A stretch of 54,155 bases of DNA from Solobacterium sp. (lineage in GTDB: Bacteria > Bacillota_I > Bacilli_A > Erysipelotrichales > Erysipelotrichaceae): NCBI GenBank assembly GCA_015256455.1, contig JABZMB010000005.1, positions 1 to 54,155 of the forward strand, given 5' to 3'. The position numbers and the translations under genes were made by a program. The notes beneath the pieces are model-generated. The model did not search any database. It had not been told where the DNA came from and saw only the letters and a list, made by a program, of their open reading frames with translations. Positions 1-8,281 of the stretch are shown piece after piece; the stretch's first letter is position 1; every line of letters starts with the position of its first letter.

Positions 1-2180
1 TAGCCATTGGTGAACTGGCAGATGGATTAGTGATTGATTTAAATAAAGTTCCAAAAAAATACGAAGGTTTAAATGGTACAGAACTAGCAATCAGTGAATC
101 ACAAGAACGTATGGCTGTTGTAGTAAGAAAAGAAGATGCCGAGAAGTTCCAAGAACTTGCAAGCATGGAAAATCTAGAGACAACAATCGTAGCAGAAGTG
201 ACTGAAGAACCACGTATGATTATGACCTTACAGGGAGAAGAAATTGTAAATATCTCTCGTGAGTTCTTAAATACAAATGGAGCAAGTAGACATACATCTG
301 TTGTGGTTGGTGAAGATCAACCAGAAGAAGAGGTTCAAGTAGAAAGTCTTCGTGCAGGTATGGATAAGCTTGTAGAAGATTTAAATATCTGTAGTCAAAA
401 AGGATTGGCTGAACGCTTTGACGCTACGATTGGTAGTGGTACCGTATGTATGCCATTTGGTGGTAAATATCAAATGACACCAAGCCAAGTGATGGCAGCT
501 AAGATTCCAGTATTAGATGGTGAAACAGATACTGCTTCGCTGATGGCCTATGGCTATGATCCACAACTATCATCACTATCCCCATATAAGGGTGCAATGG
601 CTGCGGTTATTGAGGCGATGTCAAAACTTGTTGCGGCTGGAATTGATCCTAAACATGCATGGCTATCATTCCAAGAATACTTCGGACGTACAGGCGATAA
701 CCCTAAGAAGTGGGGCAAGCCATTTGCGGCATTACTTGGTGCGCTGAAAGCTCAAGCAGAATTAGAAGTTGCAGCAATCGGTGGTAAGGACTCCATGTCA
801 GGAACATTTGAAGATATTGATGTTCCACCAACACTTATCGCATTTGCGGTATCCACCGTAAAAGCTTCTCATATCGTTACAAATGAGTGGAAAGATAAAG
901 ATCATTACATCTATGCAGTGATGCCAGAGTATGATAAAAATGGAATTGTAGACTTTACAAGTGTACGTAAAGTATTTGATAAGGTTTATTCATTAATCAA
1001 CTCAGGCTGTGTGAAGTCTGCTTGTGCACTTGAGCATGGTGGCACAGCAGAAGCACTACTCAAGTGTAGCTTGGGTAACCGTATTGGATTTGTGCTAGAA
1101 GAAGATGTAAATATCAATCGACTCTTTAAAAAGTGCTATGGTGGATTCTTGTTAGAAACAGATGAACCAGTTGATGAACTTGAATTATTAGGTAAGACAA
1201 TTGGTGAGTTTGAATTACGTACAAAGGATGAGACAATCTCCTTAGATGAATTACAAGCACGCTATGAAGCTAAATTGGAATCAGTATATCCTTGCAATAT
1301 TAAGCAGAGTGAAAAAGAAATCAAGCCTATGTCTGTGGAGCGTAGATTTGACATGCATGCAAGTTATTCGGTTGATACTCCACATGTGCTTATCCCTGTA
1401 TTCCCGGGTACTAACTGTGAATATGATACAGCACGTGCATTTAAGCGTGAGGGTGCTGAAACCGAAATCTTTGTAATCAAGAATCTAACTGCACAAGATA
1501 TTGAAGATAGTGTAGAACGATTTGTGGATGCGATTGGTCGTAGTCAAATTATCGCACTTCCAGGTGGTTTCTCAGGTGGAGATGAACCAGATGGTTCTGC
1601 AAAGTTTATTGTTTCCTTCTTCCGTAATCCAAAGGTAAAAGAAACTATTGAAGACTTACTTAATCATAGAGAAGGTTTGATGATTGGTATCTGCAACGGA
1701 TTCCAAGCTCTTGTAAAACTTGGGCTTGTGCCATACGGCAAGATTATGGAACCAGATGAATTCCGACCAACACTGACATTCAATACAATCGGAAGACACC
1801 AATCTAAACTTGTTAAGACTAGAGTTGCATGTAATCAATCACCTTGGATGAAATACATGAATGTTGGAGATATTCATACAGTTGCGATTAGCCATGGTGA
1901 AGGAAGATTTGTCGCAAAAGATAATGTTGTTCAAACCTTGATTGACAATGGTCAGATTGCGACACAATACGTTGACTTTGAAGGACAACCAACATCCGAT
2001 ATCCATTTCAATCCAAATGATTCAGTCTATGCAATCGAGGGAATCACATCACCAGATGGACGTATCCTTGGTAAGATGGGACATTCTGAACGTAATGGGG
2101 ATAACCTATATAAGAACGTACCAGATATTGAAAATCAACAGTTGTTATTTAAGGCTGCAGTGGAATACTTTACAAAGTAA
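1..2180 (+). CDS. purL: Phosphoribosylformylglycinamidine synthase, C-terminal part (5' partial)
   Basis: Catalyses the ATP- and glutamine-dependent conversion of FGAR to FGAM in cytosolic purine synthesis. The frame is open from base 3 to the TAA at 2178-2180, so the gene starts outside the window; the GTG at 30 is internal. The N-terminal part of the visible protein is the synthase domain (GGKDSMSG motif near residue 250). The C-terminal part is a class I glutamine amidotransferase: PGTNCEYDTA, then GGFSGGDEP, then the nucleophile cysteine in GICNGFQALVKLG, and a late NGDNLYKN end. The fused synthase plus amidotransferase layout is that of the large single-chain PurL rather than the split PurL/PurQ/PurS of Bacillus. 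No other pur gene is visible. Confidence 0.95.
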   Translation, partial: AIGELADGLVIDLNKVPKKYEGLNGTELAISESQERMAVVVRKEDAEKFQELASMENLETTIVAEVTEEPRMIMTLQGEEIVNISREFLNTNGASRHTSVVVGEDQPEEEVQVESLRAGMDKLVEDLNICSQKGLAERFDATIGSGTVCMPFGGKYQMTPSQVMAAKIPVLDGETDTASLMAYGYDPQLSSLSPYKGAMAAVIEAMSKLVAAGIDPKHAWLSFQEYFGRTGDNPKKWGKPFAALLGALKAQAELEVAAIGGKDSMSGTFEDIDVPPTLIAFAVSTVKASHIVTNEWKDKDHYIYAVMPEYDKNGIVDFTSVRKVFDKVYSLINSGCVKSACALEHGGTAEALLKCSLGNRIGFVLEEDVNINRLFKKCYGGFLLETDEPVDELELLGKTIGEFELRTKDETISLDELQARYEAKLESVYPCNIKQSEKEIKPMSVERRFDMHASYSVDTPHVLIPVFPGTNCEYDTARAFKREGAETEIFVIKNLTAQDIEDSVERFVDAIGRSQIIALPGGFSGGDEPDGSAKFIVSFFRNPKVKETIEDLLNHREGLMIGICNGFQALVKLGLVPYGKIMEPDEFRPTLTFNTIGRHQSKLVKTRVACNQSPWMKYMNVGDIHTVAISHGEGRFVAKDNVVQTLIDNGQIATQYVDFEGQPTSDIHFNPNDSVYAIEGITSPDGRILGKMGHSERNGDNLYKNVPDIENQQLLFKAAVEYFTK

Positions 2181-2188
2181 GTATTGAA

Positions 2189-2216
2189 AGAGAACCGATT
2201 AAGTTCGGTTCTTTAT
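2189..2216 (+). terminator. Intrinsic terminator of purL
   Basis: Perfect 8-bp stem AGAACCGA (2191-2198) / TCGGTTCT (2205-2212) with a 6-base loop, followed by a short T-rich stretch. It lies directly after the purL stop. Confidence 0.75.
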
Positions 2217-2274
2217 CGTTGGGAAAGGATCGTACATAAGATAGCGATGTAAATACGATATCGTGATAATGATA

Positions 2275-2302
2275 TTGAAAAAAATAATGATAAGAGTATT
2301 CT
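2275..2302 (+). promoter_or_regulatory. Promoter reading into the 2309 gene without a leader
   Basis: TTGAAA at 2275-2280 (5 of 6 to consensus), a 16-base spacer, then TATTCT at 2297-2302. The last base of the -10 is exactly 6 bases before the ATG at 2309, so the predicted transcript starts at or next to the start codon. No Shine-Dalgarno sequence is visible before this ATG. Confidence 0.5.
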
Positions 2303-2308
2303 GAATGT

Positions 2309-2803
2309 ATGAGAATATTTCAATTTTTTGCAAGTGAACCACGCGATGAAATGATAATGGGAATTTGTTTTCCTGCTGCACTCATGTTACCAACATCTAT
2401 TTTGGGGGCTGTTATGTGGTATTTCATACCTGACTATCACCCCTTATCAAAATCATTAACAGGATTTGGTTGGGTTGCGATAGTGGGTGTAATCATCGGT
2501 TTTTTAATCATGAGTTTAGTCAAACGATATTGTATCCGCAAATATACAGTACAGGTTAGTGGGAAGACTATTTTGATTGATTCGGTTGGTGGTAGAAAAT
2601 ATCAAGGAGAAGTACAATCTGTCACAATCAATCAAAACAAGATGAAAACAGTATTAGAAATTTATCTCAATCATCAAAAGTTAATTTTTATCGCAAGAGT
2701 TAAAAAGAATATATTTGAAAGTAGTATTTTTGCGGGTAGTACGAAAGAGGATATACAGGCAATGACTACCCTATACCAAGCACTCCAAGAAGTATTATAT
2801 TGA
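2309..2803 (+). CDS. Hypothetical two-helix membrane protein with soluble C-terminal domain
   Basis: A 164-residue protein not recognised by family. Residues about 15-40 and 52-74 are hydrophobic and probably form a membrane hairpin. The remaining 90 residues are soluble and beta-rich in appearance (alternating hydrophobic pattern, QVSGKTILIDSVGG), which would suit a PH-like domain, but this is inference from composition. The gene stands alone between two terminators. There is no ribosome binding site; see the promoter at 2275-2302. Another ATG at 2305 is in a different frame. Confidence 0.7.
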   Translation: MRIFQFFASEPRDEMIMGICFPAALMLPTSILGAVMWYFIPDYHPLSKSLTGFGWVAIVGVIIGFLIMSLVKRYCIRKYTVQVSGKTILIDSVGGRKYQGEVQSVTINQNKMKTVLEIYLNHQKLIFIARVKKNIFESSIFAGSTKEDIQAMTTLYQALQEVLY

Positions 2804-2834
2804 AGGAATTCATAAAGATACGAATGAAAAATGA

Positions 2835-2858
2835 GTTGAGGATGACCTCAACCCATTT
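2835..2858. terminator. Bidirectional terminator between convergent genes
   Basis: GTTGAGG (2835-2841), loop ATGA, CCTCAAC (2846-2852). It has an A-rich stretch on the left and T5 on the right, so it can stop transcription from both the 2309 gene and the minus-strand gene ending at 2863. Confidence 0.8.
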
Positions 2859-2862
2859 TTTA

Positions 2863-3429
2863 CTATTTCATTTTTGAAATTGCGATAACGTACTGTGTAC
2901 TCATGTATAAACATGCAAGCATAGTAGCTACTTCAAAGACAATGATAATGATATCACTCTTAATAATGATTCCATTTACTACAAGTAAGATACCTAACAT
3001 CGCATACAATATCGCAAGTAGAGTACAACGACCTTTATTATTTGTTTCTACAAGTCCTTCAATAAAGGACTTTTTCTGTTTTGGTTTGAAGTTTGGGATC
3101 TGTGGCAATGTTGGTAACCAAGCTTTTACAAAGCGATATTGTAGTACTGCAAATAGTACAATACCAGCAATGATGGAGATTCTCCAATCATTTGTAAAGC
3201 TCATTAGTAACATCGCTACTGCAATGCCAATGGCGATACGATTGTGGTAAAGATTGAAGTCCTTCGCATCTTTTTCCTTTAGGATATAGCCTGTTTGTGT
3301 GCGAGAGATATACATGATTGTTTGACCTTTGTCATCAATGTATATATTTCTTCCTGCAATCGCTCCACGCTTTTGTTGGCTACCATCATCAAAAATAGAT
3401 GGTTTTTTCTTGTTTGGATTTGTTGGCAT
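2863..3429 (-). CDS. Hypothetical polytopic membrane protein downstream of nagA
   Basis: A 188-residue protein with a polar, basic N-terminus (about 60 residues) and four hydrophobic segments arranged as two pairs (about residues 64-80, 84-100, 136-155 and 160-180). No family is recognised. It follows nagA by 11 bases on the same strand and has its own AAAGGG ribosome binding site, so it is probably cotranscribed with nagA. Nothing in it points to a role in amino-sugar use. Confidence 0.75.
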   Translation of the reverse strand: MPTNPNKKKPSIFDDGSQQKRGAIAGRNIYIDDKGQTIMYISRTQTGYILKEKDAKDFNLYHNRIAIGIAVAMLLMSFTNDWRISIIAGIVLFAVLQYRFVKAWLPTLPQIPNFKPKQKKSFIEGLVETNNKGRCTLLAILYAMLGILLVVNGIIIKSDIIIIVFEVATMLACLYMSTQYVIAISKMK

Positions 3430-3440
3430 ATTGTTACCCT

Positions 3441-4592
3441 TTAATGAAGCTGTGCAATACCCTTGCAGTATGTTTCTTCAACACTATAGTCATCGTTTAA
3501 TACAACGATATCTGCATCATATCCAGTGCATAGTTTACCGATATGATCATGCATGTTTAATAATGTTGCAGGGTTGATTGTTGCGGAGTTAAGAGCTGAA
3601 TCAAATGGGACACCAGCTCTTTCAACAAGGTTTTTGAGTCCTTCATTCATACGCATTGTAGAACCTGCTAGACTTCCACTTTCGGTTAAGTGTGCACTTC
3701 CATCAGGATAGATTTCGATTTCATGTCCACCGAACATAAACTTAGAGCCTGGTTCAAATCCCTTTGCCATTAGCGCATCAGAGATCATGATTGCATGGTC
3801 TTTGCCTTTTGCGTTAAAGAAGATATTGAGCGCTTCGGGTGTTGAGTGGTTGCAGTCACAGATGACTTCGCTATACATATCACGAATACGTAGAGCTAAA
3901 CCAGTCACACCATTTGCACGGTGGTTGAATGGAGATTGTCCATTGTATGTATGTGTAATAGATTTTGCGCCATTTGCGACAGCGATAATACCTTCTTGGA
4001 AGGTTGCACCAGAGTGTCCGATTGATACCGCAACATGATGTGCACTGCAGTATTTTGTAAGTGCAAGTTCTGGATCGTGTTCAGGAGCTAATGTAATTAC
4101 TTTGATGAGTCCTTCTGCGTCCTTTTGGTATTGGATAAATTCATCTACGTGTGGTGGAACGATAGCTTCTGGTGGTTGTGCTCCTTTGTATTTCATATCA
4201 AGGTATGGACCTTCAAAATGAATACCGATGATATCAGCACCATCTCTACCGGCTACGTGTTCACGCTTTACAGCCGCAACATTCTTAACAGCTTTTGTTA
4301 GTACTGGGTTTAATTCAGTGATTGTTGTGGAAAGAAAACCTGTAACACCTTCATGTGTGATTCCCTTTGCCCATTTCTTAAGTCCTTCAGGTTCAGCGTA
4401 GTTTGTATCATAGCCATACGCACCATGACAGTGGATATCAATAAATCCTGGTACGATACGACGATTACCATAATCTACATCTGCAGTATGATTTTCAGCA
4501 GGATAAATACCTTTGATCTTTCCTTCAGAAATTTCAATGATAGCTGGGATAAAGTCACCGGCTATCCATACACGATTACTTTTAATAAACAT
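3441..4592 (-). CDS. nagA: N-acetylglucosamine-6-phosphate deacetylase
   Basis: Removes the acetyl group from GlcNAc-6-P (and in related enzymes GalNAc-6-P) to give the hexosamine-6-phosphate. At 383 residues it has normal length. Visible amidohydrolase residues: H54 and H56 (HCHG), metal ligand E127 (HFEGPY), H193 (IGHSGA), H214 (THTYNG), H249 (CNHS) and catalytic D272 (MISDA). The ribosome binding site is GAGGG, 7 bases before the ATG. It diverges from the agaS-like gene at 4771. Because the neighbours are AgaS, PTS Man-family and KbaZ, the enzyme may act as the AgaA-type GalNAc-6-P deacetylase; sequence alone does not separate NagA from AgaA. Confidence 0.93.
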   Translation of the reverse strand: MFIKSNRVWIAGDFIPAIIEISEGKIKGIYPAENHTADVDYGNRRIVPGFIDIHCHGAYGYDTNYAEPEGLKKWAKGITHEGVTGFLSTTITELNPVLTKAVKNVAAVKREHVAGRDGADIIGIHFEGPYLDMKYKGAQPPEAIVPPHVDEFIQYQKDAEGLIKVITLAPEHDPELALTKYCSAHHVAVSIGHSGATFQEGIIAVANGAKSITHTYNGQSPFNHRANGVTGLALRIRDMYSEVICDCNHSTPEALNIFFNAKGKDHAIMISDALMAKGFEPGSKFMFGGHEIEIYPDGSAHLTESGSLAGSTMRMNEGLKNLVERAGVPFDSALNSATINPATLLNMHDHIGKLCTGYDADIVVLNDDYSVEETYCKGIAQLH

Positions 4593-4683
4593 ATTTTATT
4601 CCCTCATGAATAACTTTCTATGTTTATCATAGCACTATTGATTTTATTTATCTCTTTTGACACTTATACTTTTCGATAATGAT

Positions 4684-4734
4684 TTGACATCTTTCAGTTA
4701 ATTTATTCTAATCGTAAAAAGTGGTTGCTATAAT
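4684..4734 (+). promoter_or_regulatory. Promoter region of the agaS-EIIA operon
   Basis: Two overlapping possibilities. TTGACA (4684-4689) with a 17-base spacer to TCTAAT (4707-4712) is a near-consensus sigma-A promoter. Downstream, TATAAT (4729-4734) is preceded by TG one base earlier, giving an extended -10 form. The 178-base gap between nagA and agaS holds no gene; a ribosome binding site (AAGGAGG) lies just before 4771. Confidence 0.65.
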
Positions 4735-4770
4735 ACAAATTAGATAAGACAAGTACAAAAGGAGGTAACA

Positions 4771-5946
4771 ATGTCCATATTTAATTATACAAATGAAGAA
4801 TTAGCATCATTGAAGGCAACATTTACAGCAACTGAAATTTACCAACAACCTTCTACTTGGGAGAAGACAATTGAACAAGTACGCTCTCGTGCAGAAGAAA
4901 TTAAGGCTTTTATCGCTAAGGTAATTGACCAAGACGATTATGACGTAATTTTAACAGGTGCAGGAACAAGCGAATTCGTTGGTAACGCACTCTATTCATA
5001 CTTAAATCGTCAATTAAACTATAAAGTTAAGAGCTATGCTACAACAGACTTAACAGCTACACCAGAGAATTATGTATCCCCAAATAAGCCAACTTTATTG
5101 ATTAGTTATGGTCGTTCTGGTGACTCACCAGAATCAGTAGGCGCAATTCAATCTGTAGAAGCAGTTAGCAACAATGTTTATCACTTATTTATTACATGTA
5201 ATAAGGATGGTGCTTTAAGCAAGCGTGCTAATGCGGAGGGTGACCGTTGCCTCGCAATCAACTTAACACCAGAAACGTTGGATAAGAGTTTTGCGATGAC
5301 ATCAAGCTTTACAAATATGTATCTAGCAACATTACTTTGCTTTAGTTTGGATCACTATGACGAGACAGTCGCTGCTGTCAAAGAAGTAATCGCAGCTGCT
5401 AAGAAACTTGTTGAAGAAGATTGGTCCACAATCAAGGAATTTGATGGAGCATTCGACTACGGAAGAATTGTTTACTTAGGTACAAATACTCTAAAGGGCA
5501 TCGCTCAGGAATCCGCATTGAAGATGTTAGAATTAAATGCTGGTAAGATTGTGACAATGTTTGATACACCATTAGGCTTCCGCCATGGTCCAAAATCCAT
5601 CATTGATAACACAACATTAACAGTTTTATATCTTTCTGATGGTGAATACCAAAGACAATATGAACTTGATCTATTAAAAGAAATGTCAGGTCAGCGTAAA
5701 GAAAATCGCATTATGGTTGTATGCAATGCACCATGTGAACTAGCCAAATCTCTTGCAAACTATTATTATTGTTTTGATACACCAGCGAAGGATAATATCT
5801 TTGTAGGTTTAGATTTTATCATAGTTGCACAATTGATGGCACTATTTGCGTCAATTCGCAATCACTTCACACCGGATAACCCATGTCCAACAGGCGAGGT
5901 TAACCGTGTTGTTAAGGGTGTAATCTTATATCCATATTCTAAATAG
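4771..5946 (+). CDS. agaS: AgaS-type SIS-domain sugar-phosphate deaminase/isomerase
   Basis: A 391-residue two-SIS-domain protein of the AgaS type. In characterised systems AgaS deaminates and isomerises galactosamine-6-phosphate to tagatose-6-phosphate. Visible: TGAGTSEFVGNAL and SYGRSGDSPESVGA in the first SIS domain, a second SIS domain from about residue 215, and GFRHGPKS near residue 275. It has a strong AAGGAGG ribosome binding site and is followed after 10 bases by a PTS EIIA gene. The divergent nagA gives the preceding step. A glutamine amidotransferase domain is absent, so it is not GlmS. Confidence 0.88.
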   Translation: MSIFNYTNEELASLKATFTATEIYQQPSTWEKTIEQVRSRAEEIKAFIAKVIDQDDYDVILTGAGTSEFVGNALYSYLNRQLNYKVKSYATTDLTATPENYVSPNKPTLLISYGRSGDSPESVGAIQSVEAVSNNVYHLFITCNKDGALSKRANAEGDRCLAINLTPETLDKSFAMTSSFTNMYLATLLCFSLDHYDETVAAVKEVIAAAKKLVEEDWSTIKEFDGAFDYGRIVYLGTNTLKGIAQESALKMLELNAGKIVTMFDTPLGFRHGPKSIIDNTTLTVLYLSDGEYQRQYELDLLKEMSGQRKENRIMVVCNAPCELAKSLANYYYCFDTPAKDNIFVGLDFIIVAQLMALFASIRNHFTPDNPCPTGEVNRVVKGVILYPYSK

Positions 5947-5956
5947 GAGGAATAAT

Positions 5957-6397
5957 ATGATTGGTATTGTTGTTACAGGACATGGTCATTTTGCGACTGG
6001 TCTTACAAGTTCAGTAGAACTCATTGGTGGTAAGCCAGAACATTATCATGCAGTAGATTTCGTTCAAGAAGACTCTACAGATGATCTCGAAAAGAAATTA
6101 GAAGCAGCTTTCGCTTCCTTAAAGGATTGCACAGATGGAATCCTCGTATTCACTGATTTAGTTGGTGGTTCACCATTTAAGGTTTCTGTTGAACTAGCAA
6201 TGAAGTTACAAGATCAATACAAGATTGTTGTATTATCTGGTTCAAACTTAGGCATGCTTGTAGAGGCAAATCTAACAAGAGGATTCGCAAGTGATATTGA
6301 TTCCTTAGCTGCTCAAACAATTGAGACAGGTAAGACTCAAGTAATGCGCTTTGAACTTGTTCAGCACGAAGAAGTTGAATCCGAAGACGGTATCTAA
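5957..6397 (+). CDS. PTS mannose/GalNAc-family EIIA component
   Basis: A 146-residue EIIA of the mannose-fructose-sorbose (Man) PTS family. It takes phosphate from HPr and passes it to EIIB. The phospho-acceptor is most likely H9 in GIVVTGHGH; the FTDLVGGSPF motif near residue 75 is typical of the fold. It shares an operon with agaS. Its partners EIIB, EIIC and EIID are encoded 11 kb downstream at 17693-19920, and no other EIIA is in the window, so they presumably work together. This split suggests the substrate is GalNAc or another amino sugar (AgaF-like), but specificity lies in EIIC/EIID. Confidence 0.9.
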   Translation: MIGIVVTGHGHFATGLTSSVELIGGKPEHYHAVDFVQEDSTDDLEKKLEAAFASLKDCTDGILVFTDLVGGSPFKVSVELAMKLQDQYKIVVLSGSNLGMLVEANLTRGFASDIDSLAAQTIETGKTQVMRFELVQHEEVESEDGI

Positions 6398-6404
6398 AAA
6401 AATC

Positions 6405-6445
6405 AAATCGATATAGCCTATGTATGCTATGTCGATTTTATTTTT
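6405..6445. terminator. Bidirectional terminator between EIIA and rpiR
   Basis: A 13-bp stem with one mismatch: AAATCGATATAGC (6405-6417) pairs with GCTATGTCGATTT (6426-6438), followed by T-rich sequence. The right arm touches the stop codon of the minus-strand regulator. Confidence 0.8.
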
Positions 6446-7217
6446 GGGATTTAAATCGAATATAATTTGTCAATAAATCAATGAATACAATAAAAGGAAT
6501 TAATGGGCTACAGACTGTATCTTTTGCGTTTGGAATTTGATAAAACTCCGTAAATGTAGGTTTTTTTCCTAGTTTTGTATTTGATTGTCCGATATAAATT
6601 GCGTAAGGTTCATGCGTTAGCAGATGTGTAAAGGATACTGAATCCATTGTAGGTTCATCCTGCATAGAGATATAGATGAATAAGTCGTCATGCTGGATGA
6701 GATGTGAACGTAATTGTAGAAAATCTACATTTGGAATGATAGAAATATCATAACCAAGATTGATTAAACGATATTGAAATGTATTTGCAATTGTTGCCGC
6801 AAAGCCCTCACCATAGATGTATATCTTTCTGGATTGGTCTAGAATACCTTGCAGGTGATCAAAATCTTGAGCAGCGATCTCTATACACTTTTTCTTAACA
6901 GAATCGAAATACTGATTCTGTATATTCTCTTTAATATACTGGTTTTCATCGGATGAATCTATTTCGCAGTTTTGAAGGTCGCTGCTGTATTCATAAATGA
7001 ACTCACGATAACCTTTAAAGTTACACTTTTGTGCAAATCTTGATAGGGTTGGTTCAGAGACATAGAGTATCTTACTAATACGTTTTGACGAGAAATCTAA
7101 AAGCTCAGTATTTTCCAGGAAATAATCCGCAATACTTTGTTGTAAAGAGGACATTGTTGGGTAGACACTTTGGATAATCTGCTTGGTTTTTGTGTTTAAT
7201 CGGATGTTTCGAATCAT
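6438..7217 (-). CDS. RpiR/MurR-family transcriptional regulator
   Basis: A 259-residue regulator with an N-terminal RpiR helix-turn-helix (about residues 20-60; SKRISKILYVSEPTLSRFA is the recognition region) and a C-terminal SIS domain (about 120-250) that normally binds a sugar phosphate. It overlaps the upstream esterase gene by 4 bases (ATGA) and has a GAGGAAAG ribosome binding site inside that gene. Its position between the agaS-EIIA and GH20-ABC operons suggests it controls the amino-sugar locus in response to a hexosamine phosphate. The operator is not identified. Confidence 0.9.
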   Translation of the reverse strand: MIRNIRLNTKTKQIIQSVYPTMSSLQQSIADYFLENTELLDFSSKRISKILYVSEPTLSRFAQKCNFKGYREFIYEYSSDLQNCEIDSSDENQYIKENIQNQYFDSVKKKCIEIAAQDFDHLQGILDQSRKIYIYGEGFAATIANTFQYRLINLGYDISIIPNVDFLQLRSHLIQHDDLFIYISMQDEPTMDSVSFTHLLTHEPYAIYIGQSNTKLGKKPTFTEFYQIPNAKDTVCSPLIPFIVFIDLLTNYIRFKSQK

Positions 7218-8173
7218 AGGCTTTCCTCGTTGTGTGTACGAATGAAATTGATGAGAGTACGTGTAGCGTTTATATGCGATGTTTTATTAGGGTGGCTTGC
7301 AAAACAGAAGCCATCTTTTTCAGTTGCAGTATCAAATCTTAAAAATAGACTAGATGTTTCTACGGCAACTTTTTGAACGGAAGAAAGGAGCGACTCTTCC
7401 ATGAGACCATAACATAATAGGAACTTTGCATTAGGGAACTTTATCTTTAGTTTTTGAATGAAATTGATATATAGTTCCTGGAAACGTTGTTCACGTGTGG
7501 AAATTCCTCTTGTGAAGGATGCGTCATTAGTGCCTAGGTTGATAATCACCCAAGATGGATTTTCGCTTATGTTGTAAGGGAATATACTAGGTAGAATATC
7601 TTCATCGTTTGGCTTATCTTCCGTTTCTGGAATCCAGCGAGATAAGATGCCATTGCCACTATATGCGACAATGATAGGCAAAACATTTAATAATTGCGAA
7701 ACCATATAAGGATATGCATGCGTACAATCCTCGTAATGTGTATTGAATACAAGAGGTGTTGTATCTGCTTCTAAACCATAACCAGCAGACAAAGAATCTC
7801 CTATCCAAAGGATAGAATTCGATGGCTTATCCCATTTAGAAATTTCTCCATCGGTTTGTAGGTCTTCTAATTCAAAGTAACCATATTGTAGTTCGGTAAT
7901 CTGAATAATTTTAACATGCATAATTTCCCGTTTTGAGAATGTAATGGTATATGCATGACTTCCTTCTTTTAAATCAATTTTCTGAAATAATTCATCATCC
8001 ACAAAGATTGCTAAAATCACAGGACCATATAGTGTATGGTGACTGGTGATCTGTAATGTAATATACTCACCAATAAATGCAAATTGAAAACCCGAGGCAG
8101 ACCACTTAAATTGATAAGAATGATTTACCTGATTGCATGGTGGTAAAAATGTAAGTTTAGACAATAAATTCAT
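7214..8173 (-). CDS. CE2-like SGNH esterase, probably cytosolic
   Basis: A 319-residue protein with a beta-sandwich-like N-terminal region (about 1-110) followed by an SGNH hydrolase domain. Visible catalytic blocks: nucleophile S127 in WIGDSLSAGYG, oxyanion motif SGNG (172-175), N216 in LGTNDAS, and H294 in SHPN. The jelly-roll plus SGNH order is that of carbohydrate esterase family 2. There is no signal peptide, so it should act inside the cell, probably removing O-acetyl groups from imported sugars or glycans; that substrate is inferred from its neighbours. The start ATG lacks a Shine-Dalgarno sequence, and TAATAT lies exactly 6 bases upstream of it. Confidence 0.82.
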   Translation of the reverse strand: MNLLSKLTFLPPCNQVNHSYQFKWSASGFQFAFIGEYITLQITSHHTLYGPVILAIFVDDELFQKIDLKEGSHAYTITFSKREIMHVKIIQITELQYGYFELEDLQTDGEISKWDKPSNSILWIGDSLSAGYGLEADTTPLVFNTHYEDCTHAYPYMVSQLLNVLPIIVAYSGNGILSRWIPETEDKPNDEDILPSIFPYNISENPSWVIINLGTNDASFTRGISTREQRFQELYINFIQKLKIKFPNAKFLLCYGLMEESLLSSVQKVAVETSSLFLRFDTATEKDGFCFASHPNKTSHINATRTLINFIRTHNEESL

Positions 8174-8179
8174 AACACT

Positions 8180-8185
8180 ATATTA
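8180..8185 (-). promoter_or_regulatory. -10 box of the esterase-rpiR operon, leaderless arrangement
   Basis: On the minus strand TAATAT occupies 8185-8180, with 6 bases between it and the ATG at 8173. A weak -35 (CTTACA, spacing 15) may precede it. No ribosome binding site is present. Confidence 0.45.
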
Positions 8186-8214
8186 CACGAAAATTTTTTT
8201 TGTAAGTTTATTTA

Positions 8215-8256
8215 GAAAGTACTTTCATCAATCTTTAACTAATAGAAAGCGCTTTC
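8215..8256. promoter_or_regulatory. Paired 12-bp palindromes, cre-like operators
   Basis: GAAAGTACTTTC (8215-8226) and GAAAGCGCTTTC (8245-8256) are each perfect palindromes with centres exactly 30 bp apart, close to three helical turns. With its flanks the second reads TGAAAGCGCTTTCT on the minus strand, one mismatch from the CcpA cre consensus. The first has TA rather than CG at the centre. Both lie between the divergent esterase and GH20 genes; the second covers the -35 area of the GH20 promoter. They suit CcpA or a LacI-family regulator. Confidence 0.65.
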
Positions 8257-8269
8257 AACTTATCATAAT

Positions 8270-8275
8270 TATAAT
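8270..8275 (+). promoter_or_regulatory. -10 box of the GH20-ABC operon, leaderless arrangement
   Basis: A perfect TATAAT ends 6 bases before the ATG at 8282. There is no recognisable -35 at 16-18 bases; the expected place is inside the palindrome at 8245-8256. No Shine-Dalgarno sequence separates the box from the ATG. Confidence 0.5.
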
Positions 8276-8281
8276 GGAATT

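Noticed and set aside
2255..2266. Short palindromic ACGATATCGT stretch after purL
   Set aside because: Too short and isolated in AT-rich sequence to be distinguished from chance; no matching copy was noticed elsewhere in the window.
4771..5946. The SIS protein as GlmS
   Set aside because: The N-terminal glutamine amidotransferase domain is missing and the length and motifs fit AgaS.
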